From contig CM055102.1 of NCBI GenBank assembly GCA_029204225.1, positions 31,612,607 through 31,676,606 of the forward strand: DNA of 64,000 bases, written 5' to 3'. Positions within the stretch are counted from its first letter, which is position 1. Each line of letters opens with the position of its first letter. Of this stretch, positions 35,542-46,071 are shown one piece after another. The translations under genes and the position numbers were made by a program. The DNA comes from Diphasiastrum complanatum (taxonomy: Eukaryota > Streptophyta > Lycopodiopsida > Lycopodiales > Lycopodiaceae). The notes beneath the pieces were generated by a model. It worked only from the letters and a program-made list of their open reading frames with translations. It was not told the DNA's origin and did not search any database.

Positions 35542-36706
35542 ATCATCATCTCAGCAACCGACTTTTGTTCGAAGATCTACTCGACATCGACAAGAGCCTG
35601 GTCGTTATATCCCTCAGGCATTCATCAGTTACGATGAACCTATCTCAGTAGCAGAAGCACAGTCGCATTTGAATGTAGACAACTGGCATATTGCCATGCA
35701 TTCTAAGTATAATTCACTGATGAAGAACAAGACTTGGCATCTTGTCGAAGCTCCTCCTGATGCAAATATTATTGACACTAAATGGATCTTCAAGTTGAAT
35801 CTCAATCCAGATGGTTCGACAGCCAAATGGAAAGCTAGACTATTCGTCAAAGGATATGAAAAAACCTATGGAATTGACTACACAGAGACTTTCAGTCCAG
35901 TTGTAAGACTTCAGTCAATTCGATCTTTACTTGCTATCGCAATTGCCGAAGATCTGGAAGTTCACCAGTTGGACGTTCTGAGGGCTTTTCTGAATAGGTA
36001 TATACAAGAAGATATTTACATCTATCAACCTGAAGGTTACATCCTTCAAGGCCAAGAACACAAGGTATGTAAGCTGCAGTAAGCTCTCTACGGGCTAAAG
36101 CAAGCTCCAAGGACCTGGTTTGATAGAATCAATCGATTCTTGTTGCAGCACGACTTCGTTCCTAACTCTGCTAGCTCTAGTGTTTATCTCAAACACATAG
36201 GCTCAAGCTATGTTATGATAGCTTTATATGTTGATGACTCTCTAATCATCAACAATCTGAATCAGTTGCTGCATGAGACAAAGCTATTGTTGAAGGAATT
36301 CGAAATGGCCGATTCAGGCCTTGTGCATTACCTTCTTGGGATCGAGATAACCAAAGATAGAGTAAACATGAGTATCATGATAAGCCAAGAAAGGTATCTA
36401 ACCAGTGTACTCTACATATATGGCATGGAAAATTGCAAGTCAATAGACCCGCCTATGGATCCAGGATTCAAACTGTCGAAGGACATGTGCCTGACAACTG
36501 AAGCAGAGAAGAAGGAGATGTGCAAATACCCCTATCAGTCGATAGTTGGATCAATCATATATGCCATGGTCTGCACACGACCTGATCTTGCCTATGTAGT
36601 TAGTGCATTGGCACAAGTTATGTCAAATCCTGGCTTACGTCACTATAAAGCTCTACTAAGAGTATTAAGATACATCACTATGCTCTGTGTTATAATGAAA
36701 ATTTAG
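35542..36706 (+). pseudogene. copia-4 reverse transcriptase
   Basis: Starts in the linker before RT (RSTRHRQEPGRYIPQAFISYDEP). RT motifs: WHIAMHSKYNSLMKNKTWHLVEAP, DTKWIFKLNLNPDGS, FSPVVRLQSIRSLLAIAIAEDLEVHQLDVLRAFLNRY (catalytic D; the family has AFLNG), IYIYQPEGYI, ALYGLKQAPRTWFDRINRFL and ALYVDDSLIIN (catalytic pair), ending GSIIYAMVCTRPDLAYVVSAL. A TAA near 36080 splits the frame inside KL-stop-ALYGLKQ. Everything upstream of the linker is missing. Confidence 0.88.
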
Positions 36707-37190
36707 AGGATGCTCTGACACTACTTACAACTCTGATTGGGCTAGAAATGTGGACACACGAAAATCCATTTATGCCTATCTATGCTTTCTAGCAGGAGGA
36801 CCCATCCCATGGAATAGTCGAAAGCAGAAATACATTTATTTGTCTTCCACAGAGTCCGAATATGCTGCAACTACCTCTATAGTGAAGAAAATCATCTGGC
36901 TCATAAGATTGCTTCAGGATCTTATGATCCCTCAATTTAGTCCAACTATACTCGATTGCGACAATCATAGTTGTATTGCTATATCTATGAACCCACAAAC
37001 TCACTCTAGAACTAAACACATCGAAGTTCAATTTCATTTCCTTAGAGAGAAAGTTCTGAACAAGGTATTCAAATTAAGTTATTGTCCCCGACAATATGAT
37101 GGCTGATATCTTGACTAAGCCTATGTCAAAGGAAAAGCATATTGTATTATGCAGCTTGCTAAATTTTATTCAAGATCCAAGGAGTTAAGC
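36707..37190 (+). pseudogene. copia-4 RNase H
   Basis: RNase H segments are VDTRKSIYAYLCFLAGGPIPWNSRKQKYIYLSSTESEYAATTS, ILDCDNHSCIAISMNPQTHSRTKHIEVQFHFLREKV and, after a frameshift near 37095, the DILTKPM motif. A polypurine tract (aagggggag) ends at 37200. Confidence 0.85.
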
Positions 37191-37201
37191 TTAAGGGGGA
37201 G

Positions 37202-38186
37202 TGTTGGAATTAATCTTAACTCCCACTCACCTATATCCATTTCCTGAGTCAAAGTATACTATGTAAAAATTCTCTCTCTCTACAACGACATGTAGTCTTA
37301 CTCGCATAAGTCAAACCGTTTGTGCAATACATCGACTTGAAGTAGAAGCATGATTGACTTAGTCGAAGTCCACATCATCAACTCACCGACTCGACTTCAT
37401 CGACATCCTGACATCAACTCCATCGACATTGACATCTTCTCAAGGGCGAGCTAGTCAACTCGACTTGCTAGACATCTTCAACGATCGTCGACTGGTACCA
37501 TTCAAAATGGAGCTCTTCCTCTGTCTTGTCTGATGCAAACTATGTCAAAGTTCATTTTAGTACTTTGCAGTAACTGCACTATTTCACGCTCGTTGCCCAT
37601 ACAGTTGTTATAATTGTCGCTTGTATATATACATAACGGCAACACATTATGATTGTGATGTAAGTGAGATAATTGCATGAATAAATGAAATCAGAGTCAA
37701 TTTAGTAAAAGTGTGATTCAGAGTTCCTTCGTAAAATCCATTGTATTAGAATTATCTGATTCCATAGAATCAAAGATTTTAGAGAGAGTGGAAGTTATTC
37801 AAGAAGTAGAGATAATATTCAATGTGTAACTAGCATAGTAAGATCACAACACACATTGTGCTATTACTGCGAACCATTCTAGATTGCGATCTAATTGTTG
37901 TATTCACAATAGCTTAATTCAAATTCTATATTTTCTTGTGTGTGTTCCACTATGAATGATTTCATCAGTGATTCCAAAGAAAAACTCTTGTGCAAGAGTG
38001 ATATGTAGACTAGTGGTTAGTAATTATAAGTCTCTCTCTCTCTCATTGATACTTGTTCCATGACTCACTCGAAATATCTAATCTCGAATGAAGCATGGTT
38101 GTCTTAGACGCCGAACTGTTCTGCTCCCTTCATGGTTGTCTTCGACACCTACAAGATATTCTGCATCCATACAAAGAAGCCCAACA
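37202..38186 (+). repeat. copia-4 LTR, followed by a primer-binding site
   Basis: Starts TGTTGGAATTAATC right after the polypurine tract and ends CCAACA. A tatatata box lies near 37623. It is at once the 3' LTR of the RT/RNase H piece on its left and, because a primer-binding site follows at 38190, the 5' LTR of whatever lay on its right. Confidence 0.8.
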
Positions 38187-38189
38187 AGC

Positions 38190-38201
38190 TGGTATCAAAA
38201 C
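38190..38201 (+). other. primer-binding site beyond the copia-4 LTR
   Basis: tggtatcaaaac, an initiator-Met tRNA-type site, three bases after the LTR end. Confidence 0.7.
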
Positions 38202-38399
38202 AATAAAAACCCAACATGATGATTATATTGACACACTCAGATTTAACTCTCACTAGAGTTATCACTATGTTCCAATCGAAGAAGTAAAGACACCTCTTTG
38301 AGTTCATCATCTCATACTCTATATGTCAACAAAGAATCAATGTAGAACAACTGATTAGACAGATCTTGATTCTACCAACAAACCGCGCAGTTTACTTGA

Positions 38400-39260
38400 C
38401 AAAGGATGAGAAAGAAACGAACGCGAACTCGAAATATTTCTATTTGTGACCAACTCGAAAATATTCGCGAAGGATTCATGTTGCAGTCAACTCGAAAGAT
38501 TTGCAAAATAGTGTCTTGTCCCGCAAAAAGGCCTAAAGTCCTTTTATTGACTTGTAACTAACAAATAACTATGTGATCATCGGGTTGGACTTATACACGC
38601 AGGGTGCCAAATCCCTCTCACTTATTAACTAGGGTTAGGGTTGCCTTGGGATCCACAAAACCTCCAATAGTATCCCCCACCAAAATTGGTGGCGGTCCCA
38701 CGACACCTGCAAGATGCAGTTATTGGGGACTTTATTAGCTTCGCGACGAATATTGATTAAATGTTACTGATCCTTCTCCATAAAGTCGAGTCGGGCAATA
38801 TTAAAATCCAAATTATGTGGCAGAAAACAACGATGGGCTCCTGCAATCCACTTTGAGGTCGTCCAAGATGTGAAGCGAGATTCCCAAGAGCCTCCCATCA
38901 TTGCTGCACGAACATATAAACGAGAGCTTGTGGCTTTCTTGTTTGAAGCTCGAAAGATTTGCGAACATAATCTTGTCGCGAAATTTTTTGTTTCTTGTTC
39001 AAGCTTCAGATGTCGCGAAATTGTTGCGAACAATTTGCGAAATCTTCTGGACTGTTTTTCAAGCTCACCTATCGCGAAACTATCTCGAACAGTTCACGAA
39101 ATATTCTAGATTTCTTCTTCAAAGCTCAAGAATTGTCATCCGTCGCGAACAGATCGCGAAAAACGAAAATGTTGCGAAGAGACAAGTGTCACGAACAATT
39201 CGCGAAACACGAAGCTATGACGAAGAGATGAACTATCGCGAATTATTCACGAACAGATTT
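38400..39260 (+). repeat. cluster of TCGCGAA-type palindromic motifs
   Basis: The interval holds over a dozen variants of tcgcgaa / ttgcgaa / tcacgaa, densest at 38970-39250. The core TCGCGA is a perfect palindrome and several occurrences sit in a longer tcgcgaac...gcgaaa pattern. It lies upstream of a copia primer-binding site (39728) and probably belongs to the LTR's U3 part. Confidence 0.6.
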
Positions 39261-39330
39261 TATTCGAGCTTGGAAACAGAGCATCTATTTGAATATCAAC
39301 CATCGTAAACGGTTAGATTTCTACTGTTAC

Positions 39331-39726
39331 AGTATTAAAAGGCCAAAAGACCTGTAAATAAAAGGCCAAAAGACCAATCTTGTAGCAATATAAATACATA
39401 TGCACTACTCGTTTAAACTCACTCAATCAGAGATACAACAAGATAAGACAGCAAGAGATGTATATTGATGAATCAAATTCAGAGTTATAAAAACTCGTTT
39501 TTGATCAATAGTTTTTATTGTCTAAATTGTCTTAAGTTGTCTCATACTTCCGCATATAGTCTAATACTTCCGCATATAATTTTCGCACGCATATTCAATC
39601 AGAACAAATATTGTTCTATTAGTACATAGATCAGATAAAATCGCGATTGAAGACACTGATATTAGTTTGATTTATTCAAACTTGCATCGTGTTCTCTATG
39701 GAAGAATAATTACTATTTTTCCTACA
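39331..39726 (+). repeat. copia-5 5' LTR, right part
   Basis: Ends CCTACA before the primer-binding site. It contains a tatataaat-type box near 39392 and a ~20-bp duplication (acttccgcatata twice at 39545-39580). It does not match the sequence after the polypurine tract at 40915, so the two flanks of copia-5 come from different elements. Confidence 0.55.
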
Positions 39727-39727
39727 A

Positions 39728-39739
39728 TGGTATTAAAGC
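39728..39739 (+). other. primer-binding site of copia-5
   Basis: tggtattaaagc, an initiator-Met-like site with two changes. Confidence 0.65.
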
Positions 39740-39789
39740 ATACAGAATTAAAGTTGATACAGTGGTATCTTCGTATCCCTCTTAGCATT

Positions 39790-40064
39790 CTCGATACATC
39801 CATCAGTAAGCCGCTATGTAGAGGTTATTCAGAATTAAAAGATGTCATCGATCACCAATATTCAAGCCAAGATCACTACAATCTTGGACCCAAAAGGTTC
39901 ATTGCGTCTTCAGTGCATGACAATATAATGCTAGATCTTACATCAATTTCAAACGCAAAGGATTTATGGGAAGAATCGCAAACCAAGAATGAGACTCGAT
40001 CTCGTAATCAGGTCATGTTTTTGGAAGACCAATTAACTTACCTCAGTGGGACATCAAAGACCTG
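39790..40064 (+). pseudogene. copia-5 Gag fragment
   Basis: The frame reads DHYNLGPKRFIASSVHDNIMLDLTSISNAKDLWEE, then SRNQVMFLEDQLTYL, typical of the first half of a copia Gag. It stops at a TGA and is followed by unrelated or deleted sequence until the RNase H region. Confidence 0.65.
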
Positions 40065-40142
40065 AACACATTTGTGCGAAAGATTAAAGATATGTTTATT
40101 TCCTTGTAGAATTCTGGTGCAGAAAATACAATTTCTAAGAAA

Positions 40143-40907
40143 AAATAGCTTAGTTATTTTCTACCGATGGACTCAAATTGTTGAAGGACCAGTGCCCTCA
40201 GACAATCGAAGAGAAGGAGTAGATGCGTGAGTATCCTTATTGTTTGATAATAGGATCGTTTATGTAAGCAATGATCTGCACCAGACCAGACATAGCTTTT
40301 GCAATTTGTTTCTTGTTTTTGACTAATCCCGGTATTACACATTGGAAGACTCTTATTAGAGTTTTGATATATATTCGAGCTACTATGGACTTATGCATTT
40401 GTTATAGAGGAGTCAACAACGATAAACTCAATATTCTTAGTGGTTATTCAGATGCTAGTTGGGCAGGAGATGTAGACACTCGTAAATCCACTTCTGGATT
40501 TACATTCTTCCTCAACAACGATCCTATTTCATGGAACAATCAGAGGAAACTTCAATAGCTCTCTTCTATTGAATTAGAGTATATCGCAACCTCTCAAGAT
40601 ACAAAGGAAGCAGTATGGTTGAGAAACTTACTTTCAGATGTTTGTCTAAAACAATATGCTCCGACAATTTTAGTTTGTGATAATCAAAGTGCCATTGCTT
40701 TATCTGCCAACCCTAGATTTCATTCCAGGAGTAAGCACATTGAAATCAAGTATCACTATGTCAGAAGCAAAGCTCTCGACAAATAGTAAACTTGCAGTAT
40801 TATCGATGACAGCTGGTATTTTTACTAAGGCATTAAGCTTGGATGCACACAGAAAGTTTTGTGCAGAACTAAGTTTGAAGGTCAAGGCATTCATGGATTC
40901 AGATTAA
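40143..40907 (+). pseudogene. copia-5 RNase H, decayed
   Basis: Segments are MICTRPDIAFAICF, GYSDASWAGDVDTRKSTSGFTFFLNNDPISWNNQRKL, then (after a TAG near 40556) LSSIELEYIATSQ, IALSANPRFHSRSKHIEIKYHYVRSK and LDAHRKFCAELSLKVKAFMDSD. The polypurine tract agattaagggggag follows. It is the same subfamily as copia-6 (42512-43330), which lies in opposite orientation. Confidence 0.82.
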
Positions 40908-40914
40908 GGGGGAG

Positions 40915-41815
40915 TCTTGGATTATTGTACTATCGGAGTGATTCATCCAAATAATCGATTTTTAATCTACATTAATGGATGTATCTAGTTCTGCATTTTT
41001 ATTCGTGTTCCTACATAGTCTATAGAAATACTCAGAAATCGCTCAACAAGTGGCTCCGACATATCGACGCCCGACAAAAGTCGAAGGAACCTGACATGTT
41101 GAAGAATGACAGTTACTGTTCCACCTGATATGAAGCTAAAGACTTGCCCTAACTAGTTTGCAATAAATTTCTAAGAAGTCCTTACTGAATGGATGACAAC
41201 GCATTATGGCTAACTGCCAATTGTGATCTTCGACTTGATTAGTTGTCCTACAAGATTAGCTTAACTTGCTTTAGTATAAATAGCTAGTCGTCACCAAGTG
41301 AAGCTTAGTGAGTGAAGTCTCTAGAAAGTTTCTTAGAGTATTGCTATTAGCGCTTACTGCTTATTAGCATAAGTGCATCAGACTGAGTTTTTAGTTACTC
41401 AGAGATAGTTTAGAGTACGCGGTTTCTTCTGCTATTGCTTTGTGCTCTGATCATTTGATTTGTAGATGCTACTTACTAAATTAATCTATCTTCTTATTGC
41501 GTTCATTATCATGTCGGAATGAATGCTTCTCTATAGTTATTTGTAATTGGTAAATCTCTTATTGTTTTGTCTGATTTGTTGAATACTTCAATGCTGCAAT
41601 ATTTTATACATCACTTCACACTCACAATTGTTTGTTGGCTATGACTAATGATTTCAAAGTTAGTCGCTAAAAGTTTGAACGTGACTTCTGTCATTACACC
41701 TTTGTTCAATTATTGATAGGCGTAGTCATACATAGGAAGAAGGTTCATTCCACTATGCTCAATAGTTTGTTTATAGACTTCGACTTATTGTTCAAAACAT
41801 TTCTTCCAACAATTT
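40915..41815 (+). repeat. LTR after copia-5 (3' LTR)
   Basis: Starts tcttggattattg just past the polypurine tract (family start TGTTGGATTATT, with one G to C change). The other edge is put near ttccaaca at 41814 by analogy with other LTR ends. A TATA-like tataaatag is at about 41274. Confidence 0.55.
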
Positions 41816-41837
41816 TGTGATTAAATTTTTTGGAGGT

Positions 41838-42225
41838 TTTGCAAGTTTCTCTTTGCCCATGGTTCAACAAAAAGGTATCATTATGTGTGCTACCATTTTT
41901 ATGCCATCACATGAGTTTCTATTGGTTCGGTACATACTTGAAAATTTTACTAGCCATCAAATTTAAATAGGTCCACCAAAATACACTTTGCTATCTTTTG
42001 AATTTTTTTTTTTTGCAGCCATTAAACATAGCACACTGATGTGCTAAGTGAATTAGCTAGGGAAAAAAAAATTGCAGCCTTCAAAGATAGCACACCGATG
42101 TGCTAAGTGAAACAAGAAGAAACAAATTTGTGTCACGTCAACATGCCACCTTTAGAGACTGCAAAAAAAAAAAATCAAAATTTTCTTAGTTATAAAATTT
42201 GAAACCATGTACCAAACCACAAGCC
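41838..42225. mobile_element. foldback (MITE-like) element, copy 1
   Basis: The left arm (41928-41965, ttggttcggtacatacttgaaaattttacta) is an imperfect inverted copy of the right arm (42186-42225, ...aaatttgaaaccatgtaccaaaccacaa). Between them are direct ~58-bp units, each with 'gcagcc...tagcacaccgatgtgctaagtgaa' and A-rich linkers. The outer left 41838-41910 is the reverse complement of the outer right end of copy 2 (49101-49165). No coding frame. It sits inside or next to the copia-6 LTR. Confidence 0.7.
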
Positions 42226-42504
42226 TTTAAGACGAACAATAAATTGTCTTGCGAAAAATGCGAAAAACATGAAGGTCTTCGCTAACATCATTTCCTTAAC
42301 ATTTGAGACATCTGGCATTTTGCGAAAAAGCCGAAGTAAGAGAAAATTTTGAAAGGTAAAAATCTAGAAAATGCCGACATTGTAAACTGTTTTCGAGTAG
42401 TTATGCAGACTGTGTAAAAACATGAAAAAAACTACAGGACTGGATAATGAGTTGGAAGAAGATTAAAATGTCGATTAGTCAATTAGTAGGAGAATAATCC
42501 AACA
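42226..42504 (-). repeat. copia-6 3' LTR, partial
   Basis: Starts TGTTGGATTATTCTCC at 42504 on the minus strand, after the polypurine tract AAGGGGGAG. It runs down to the foldback element, where the LTR is interrupted. Confidence 0.75.
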
Positions 42505-42511
42505 CTCCCCC

Positions 42512-43330
42512 TTAATCTGAATCCATGAATGCCTTGACCTTTAAACTTAGTACAACACATAACTTCCTATGTGCATCCAAGCTTAATGCTTTAATAAAAA
42601 TATCTAATGTCATATCTTGCGTTTGACAGTACTGCAATCTGACCTCTTTGTCGAGAACTTTGCTTCTGATATAGTGATACTTGAGTTCAATGTGCTTACT
42701 CCTAGAATAAAATCTAGTGTTGGCTGACAAGGCAATGGCACTTTGATTATCACAAAATAATAATTTTGGAGCATATTGATTCAAACTGATATCTGAAAGT
42801 AAGTTTCTCAACCAAATTGCTTCCTTTGTAGCTTGTGAGGCTGCAATATACCTTGATTCTGTAGAAGATAGAGCTATCGAAGATTGCTTTCGACTATTCT
42901 AGAAAACAAGACCATTGTTGAGGAAGAATGTAAATCCAGAAGTGGATTTACGAGTGTCTACATCTCCTGCCCAACTTGCATATGTGTAACCATTGAGTAA
43001 ATTGAGTTTGTCGTTGTCGATTGCTCCATCACAAATGCAAAAGTCCATAGTAGCTCGAAGATATTTCATGACTCTGATAAGAGCCTTCCAATATGTTATA
43101 CCAGGGTTAGTCATAAATTGACTTAGGAAGCTGACTACAAAAGCTATGTCTGGCCTGGTACTGATCATTGCGTATATAAGAGATTCTATTATCGAATAAT
43201 AAGGATACTCACGCATCTGTTCCTTCTCTTCGATTCTTTGCGGACACCGGTCCTTTGACAATTTGAGACCTGGTTCCATTGGTGAAAGAGCTAACTTGGA
43301 ATTAACCAGATTATATCTGACTAACATATT
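42512..43330 (-). pseudogene. copia-6 RNase H
   Basis: Two frames: 42899-43327 (LSPMEPGLKLSKDRCPQR, YPYYSIIESLIYAMISTRPDIAFVVSFLSQFMTNPG, WAGDVDTRKSTSGFTFFLNNGLVF) and 42512-42811 (LSDISLNQYAPKLLFCDNQSAIALSANTRFYSRSKHIELKYHYIRSKVLDKEVRLQYC, DIFIKALSLDAHRKL). They are split by a stop and a frameshift near 42812-42898. Confidence 0.86.
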
Positions 43331-43783
43331 GTAGATCTACCTCTGTTGAGTAATGTAGATCAACTTTCGATTTATGTCTTTGTGAATTTGGATACCAAGT
43401 CATAAATGAGCTTCGTCCAGATCGGTCATGTCGAATTCAAAAGATAGCATTGTCTTGCCTTCTTTTATCAGATCGATATTGTTGCCGAAGAGCAATGTGT
43501 CGTCCACATATAAAATGATAATGATAAAAGACTGCTGCACTGTCTTGAAGTAAACATTCGAATCTAAAGAGCTTGGTGAGTAGCCATGATCAATAAGGAA
43601 AGTATTGACCCTTTGAAACCATGCTCGAGCAGATTGCTTCAAGCCATAAAGTGCCTTATGGAGTTTACACACATGATTGTGTTTACCTTCGATAATATAA
43701 CCTTCGGGTTGCACCATGTAAATGTCTTCTTCGATAACTCCATTGAGATATGCTGTCTGTACATCCATTTGATGTATTTCCAA
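43331..43783 (-). pseudogene. copia-6 reverse transcriptase core
   Basis: Frame 43400-43783: MEIHQMDVQTAYLNGVIEEDIYMVQPEGY (catalytic D), VCKLHKALYGLKQSARAWFQRVNTFL, and IIIILYVDDTLLFGNNIDLI (YVDD intact), then FEFDMTDLDEAHL. A stop ends it before the RNase H part. Confidence 0.86.
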
Positions 43784-44600
43784 ATATGCTGCAACAACAA
43801 ATGATAATAGAAGTCGAATAGAAGAATGCTAGACTACTGGATTGAAGGTCTCAGTGTAGCCGACGTTGTATACCTGAGAAAATCCTCTAGCAACAAGTCA
43901 AGATTTTCTTCTATCGATACTTCTGTCTGCTTTGTACTTGACTTTGATAATCCATTTTGCAATCAACTACATTTCTGCTAGCAGGTAATTCGACAATCGT
44001 CCATGTCTGGTTCTTGATGAAAGATGAAAACTCTTTATCCATGATTTTTTTCCAGAGATCGAAATCGGGCTGACTGAGTGCCTCTTCGATAGTCGTCGGC
44101 TCCGGAAGCAAACTCATCGATATACCTGATAGGTGGTCTGCTAGTTCTTGATGATCTTCTAGAGAATAGAGAAAGTTGATCATTTTTATCATATTGTGTA
44201 GCTGAACTGCAACATCATCATCTTCGAATTCGTCGTTGACATGTTGTTCGTCAAAAGTAGATGAGCTTGGACCGTCAATGAGAATAGTCGACTGAGGAAC
44301 ATCGAAGCTCAATATGTCGGATGAAACCGAAGAGTCAGCTATATGGGCTTTGCCTTTTCCCTTGAGGTCGATGAACTGATCTTCAATGAAGATGACATCT
44401 TCGAATATCTTCGACTCGATAAGATCGAACAACTTGTAGGCTTGATCTGAAGTAGTGTAGTTGATGAAAATACATTTGATACTTTGGAAGTCAAGCTTTT
44501 TCCTGAGATCATGAGGAATCTGTGCATAAGCAGTACATCCAAAAACTCGTAAGTTTGATAGAGAAGGTTTGGTACCTGTCCTATACTCGATGTTGCACAG
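43784..44600 (-). pseudogene. copia-6 integrase C-terminus, linker and RT N-terminus
   Basis: The frame reads YRTGTKPSLSNLRVFGCTAYAQIPHDLRKKLDFQSIKCIFINY (integrase C-terminal region), a Ser/Asp-rich linker, then EALSQPDFDLWKKIMDKEFSSFIKNQTWTIVELPASRNVVDCK (RT start). Upstream of about 44600 integrase homology stops abruptly; the missing preceding part is found at 45166-45365 in the other orientation. Confidence 0.85.
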
Positions 44601-45165
44601 GCCAACTCCAGCCACGATAAGGGCAAACAAGCAACGGGTATGAGTGGACCCGTATATTTCTTGCAACATGTCTTTGTCGGCCATTAAACATAATTAAACA
44701 TTGCTCTCTCCACATTGGTTGTGAGCTTTGGTTGTGGGCTTAGCGCTTGGACTAGCTGCTTTCTCTTTCTATCTTGCGATGGCGTCAGTCATAAAAATTT
44801 AGATTTGTATGATTCGTCAATTATAAATTTCTGGAATCTAAAACTATAATCAGTTACAAGATACTGGAGTATATGTCCAACATAACTCATGAACCAATAA
44901 GAATCATTCTAAAATCTTTCCCATCATGAAAATATTGGATTTTAGGAACATTCTTCAAACCGGATTCTCTGACAGAAGAACCCTCGTCTGACCTAAAGAA
45001 TACCAAATTTGGTATATTGGAGGGGATGAAGGTTGGTTGACCAATTAAGAATTTTTTGTATTTATGAATTTTTTACAAGGGTCTTTTGATTTTTTTAGTT
45101 GCTTTTTTCAAGTTTCTAGGAAATGGCTGGGAAGTAGCCTTCACCCTTCAATTTGAAAATTCATA

Positions 45166-45365
45166 TCTCCACCGAATTCAAGGAGTACTAACTTAACAAC
45201 GACATTGAGCAACAATACATTATCTCATATTCGCCTCAGTCAAATGGTCTTGCTGAGAGAAAGAACAGAATCTTAGTCGAATCGGCAAAGTGCATGTTAT
45301 CGCATGCGACACTTCCGAAGTCCTTCTAGGCTGAAGCTCGCGTTAATTCAATATTTGAAAAAAAT
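45166..45365 (+). pseudogene. copia integrase core fragment in plus orientation
   Basis: Reads STEFKEY, then NNDIEQQYIISYSPQSNGLAERKNRILVESAKCMLSHATLPKSF-stop-AEARVNS (final catalytic E in AERKN kept; one TAG replaces the W of FWAEA). It stops exactly where the minus-strand copia-6 frame takes up, which suggests a local inversion rather than an unrelated insertion. Confidence 0.8.
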
Positions 45366-45370
45366 AGAAG

Positions 45371-45530
45371 GATATTGATTCAACGCACAAAGGGGAAGGA
45401 TGCGAGTATATCTGTAAACTATGGCGCGTTGAATCGATAGTTGATATCGAGTAAGCAGTACGATATCGGTTCAACGCGCAGATGTTGTACACACGAACGT
45501 TGGAATGCCAGCCCACGCGTTGAATCGATA
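45371..45530 (+). repeat. two 69-nt inverted-end modules (L1, L2)
   Basis: L1 is 45371-45439 and L2 is 45462-45530; both are exactly 69 nt. Each begins with a GATATCGATTCAACGCGCA-type end and closes with its near-perfect reverse complement (CGCGTTGAATCGATA). The ~34-nt cores are unrelated to each other. A 22-nt linker separates them. As RNA or single-strand DNA each would form a stem of about 15-18 bp with a large loop. Confidence 0.85.
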
Positions 45531-45605
45531 CACGAGGAAAGAGCACCAGAAGCGAAAAAGCTCGAAGAAAAATAGATAGCAAACTAAAAAAATGTCAAAC
45601 TGCCT

Positions 45606-45705
45606 CTTCATTTGTATGTGTAGGTGTCGTTATTGAATTGCAACCATACACTTGTCAGATTTGCAATGGATAGGGGATGTTATTGTACGACAACCAATCA
45701 TTTGG
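45606..45705 (+). repeat. imperfect tandem repeat of about 55 bp
   Basis: Two units share 'gttattg.a.tgcaacca.ac.ttg' type text (starting near 45629 and 45682). Divergence is high. Confidence 0.4.
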
Positions 45706-45749
45706 GTACACGTCAAAAATGCGTTAATTTAATAGTTATCATGACAAAA

Positions 45750-45959
45750 ATTTGCACGAGATTTCGTAATTTATGAGCGCCGATTTCGAGACTCTCATGA
45801 AATGACACCTAGGTAGCAATGATTTCAAAATGTAATTAAGAAATAATTTATCAGATTTGCATGAGATCCTGAAATTTATGATCGATGAATTCGAGACTGA
45901 TATGACCTGACACATGCCTAGTCATGATATCAAAATTGTACAAAGAATAATGATAGCTT
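45750..45959 (+). repeat. 105-bp imperfect tandem repeat
   Basis: Units 45750-45854 and 45855-45959 align along their length: atttgcacgagat / atttgcatgagat, taatttatga / aaatttatga, ttcgagact in both, atgacacct / ctgacacat, and caaaatgta / caaaattgta. The repeat ends just before the TATA box at 45996. Confidence 0.7.
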
Positions 45960-45995
45960 ATGCAAGTTGCAAATGCGTCCCATCCCCCCCATTCA

Positions 45996-46003
45996 TATAT
46001 AAA
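45996..46003 (+). promoter_or_regulatory. TATA box upstream of the histone-like ORF
   Basis: tatataaa in a pyrimidine-rich context (ccccccattcatatataaaccc). A start site ~30 bp further on would give a 5' UTR of about 350 nt containing modules U1-U4. Promoter function is inferred. Confidence 0.5.
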
Positions 46004-46071
46004 CCCTCATTTTTGGGCTAAAAATTTTTATGACCTCCTCACTATTAGTGCTCACTCACTCTTTCGCTCCC

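Noticed and set aside
38640-38660. ctagggttagggttg as an interstitial telomere repeat
   Set aside because: Only about two units and not the plant TTTAGGG repeat.
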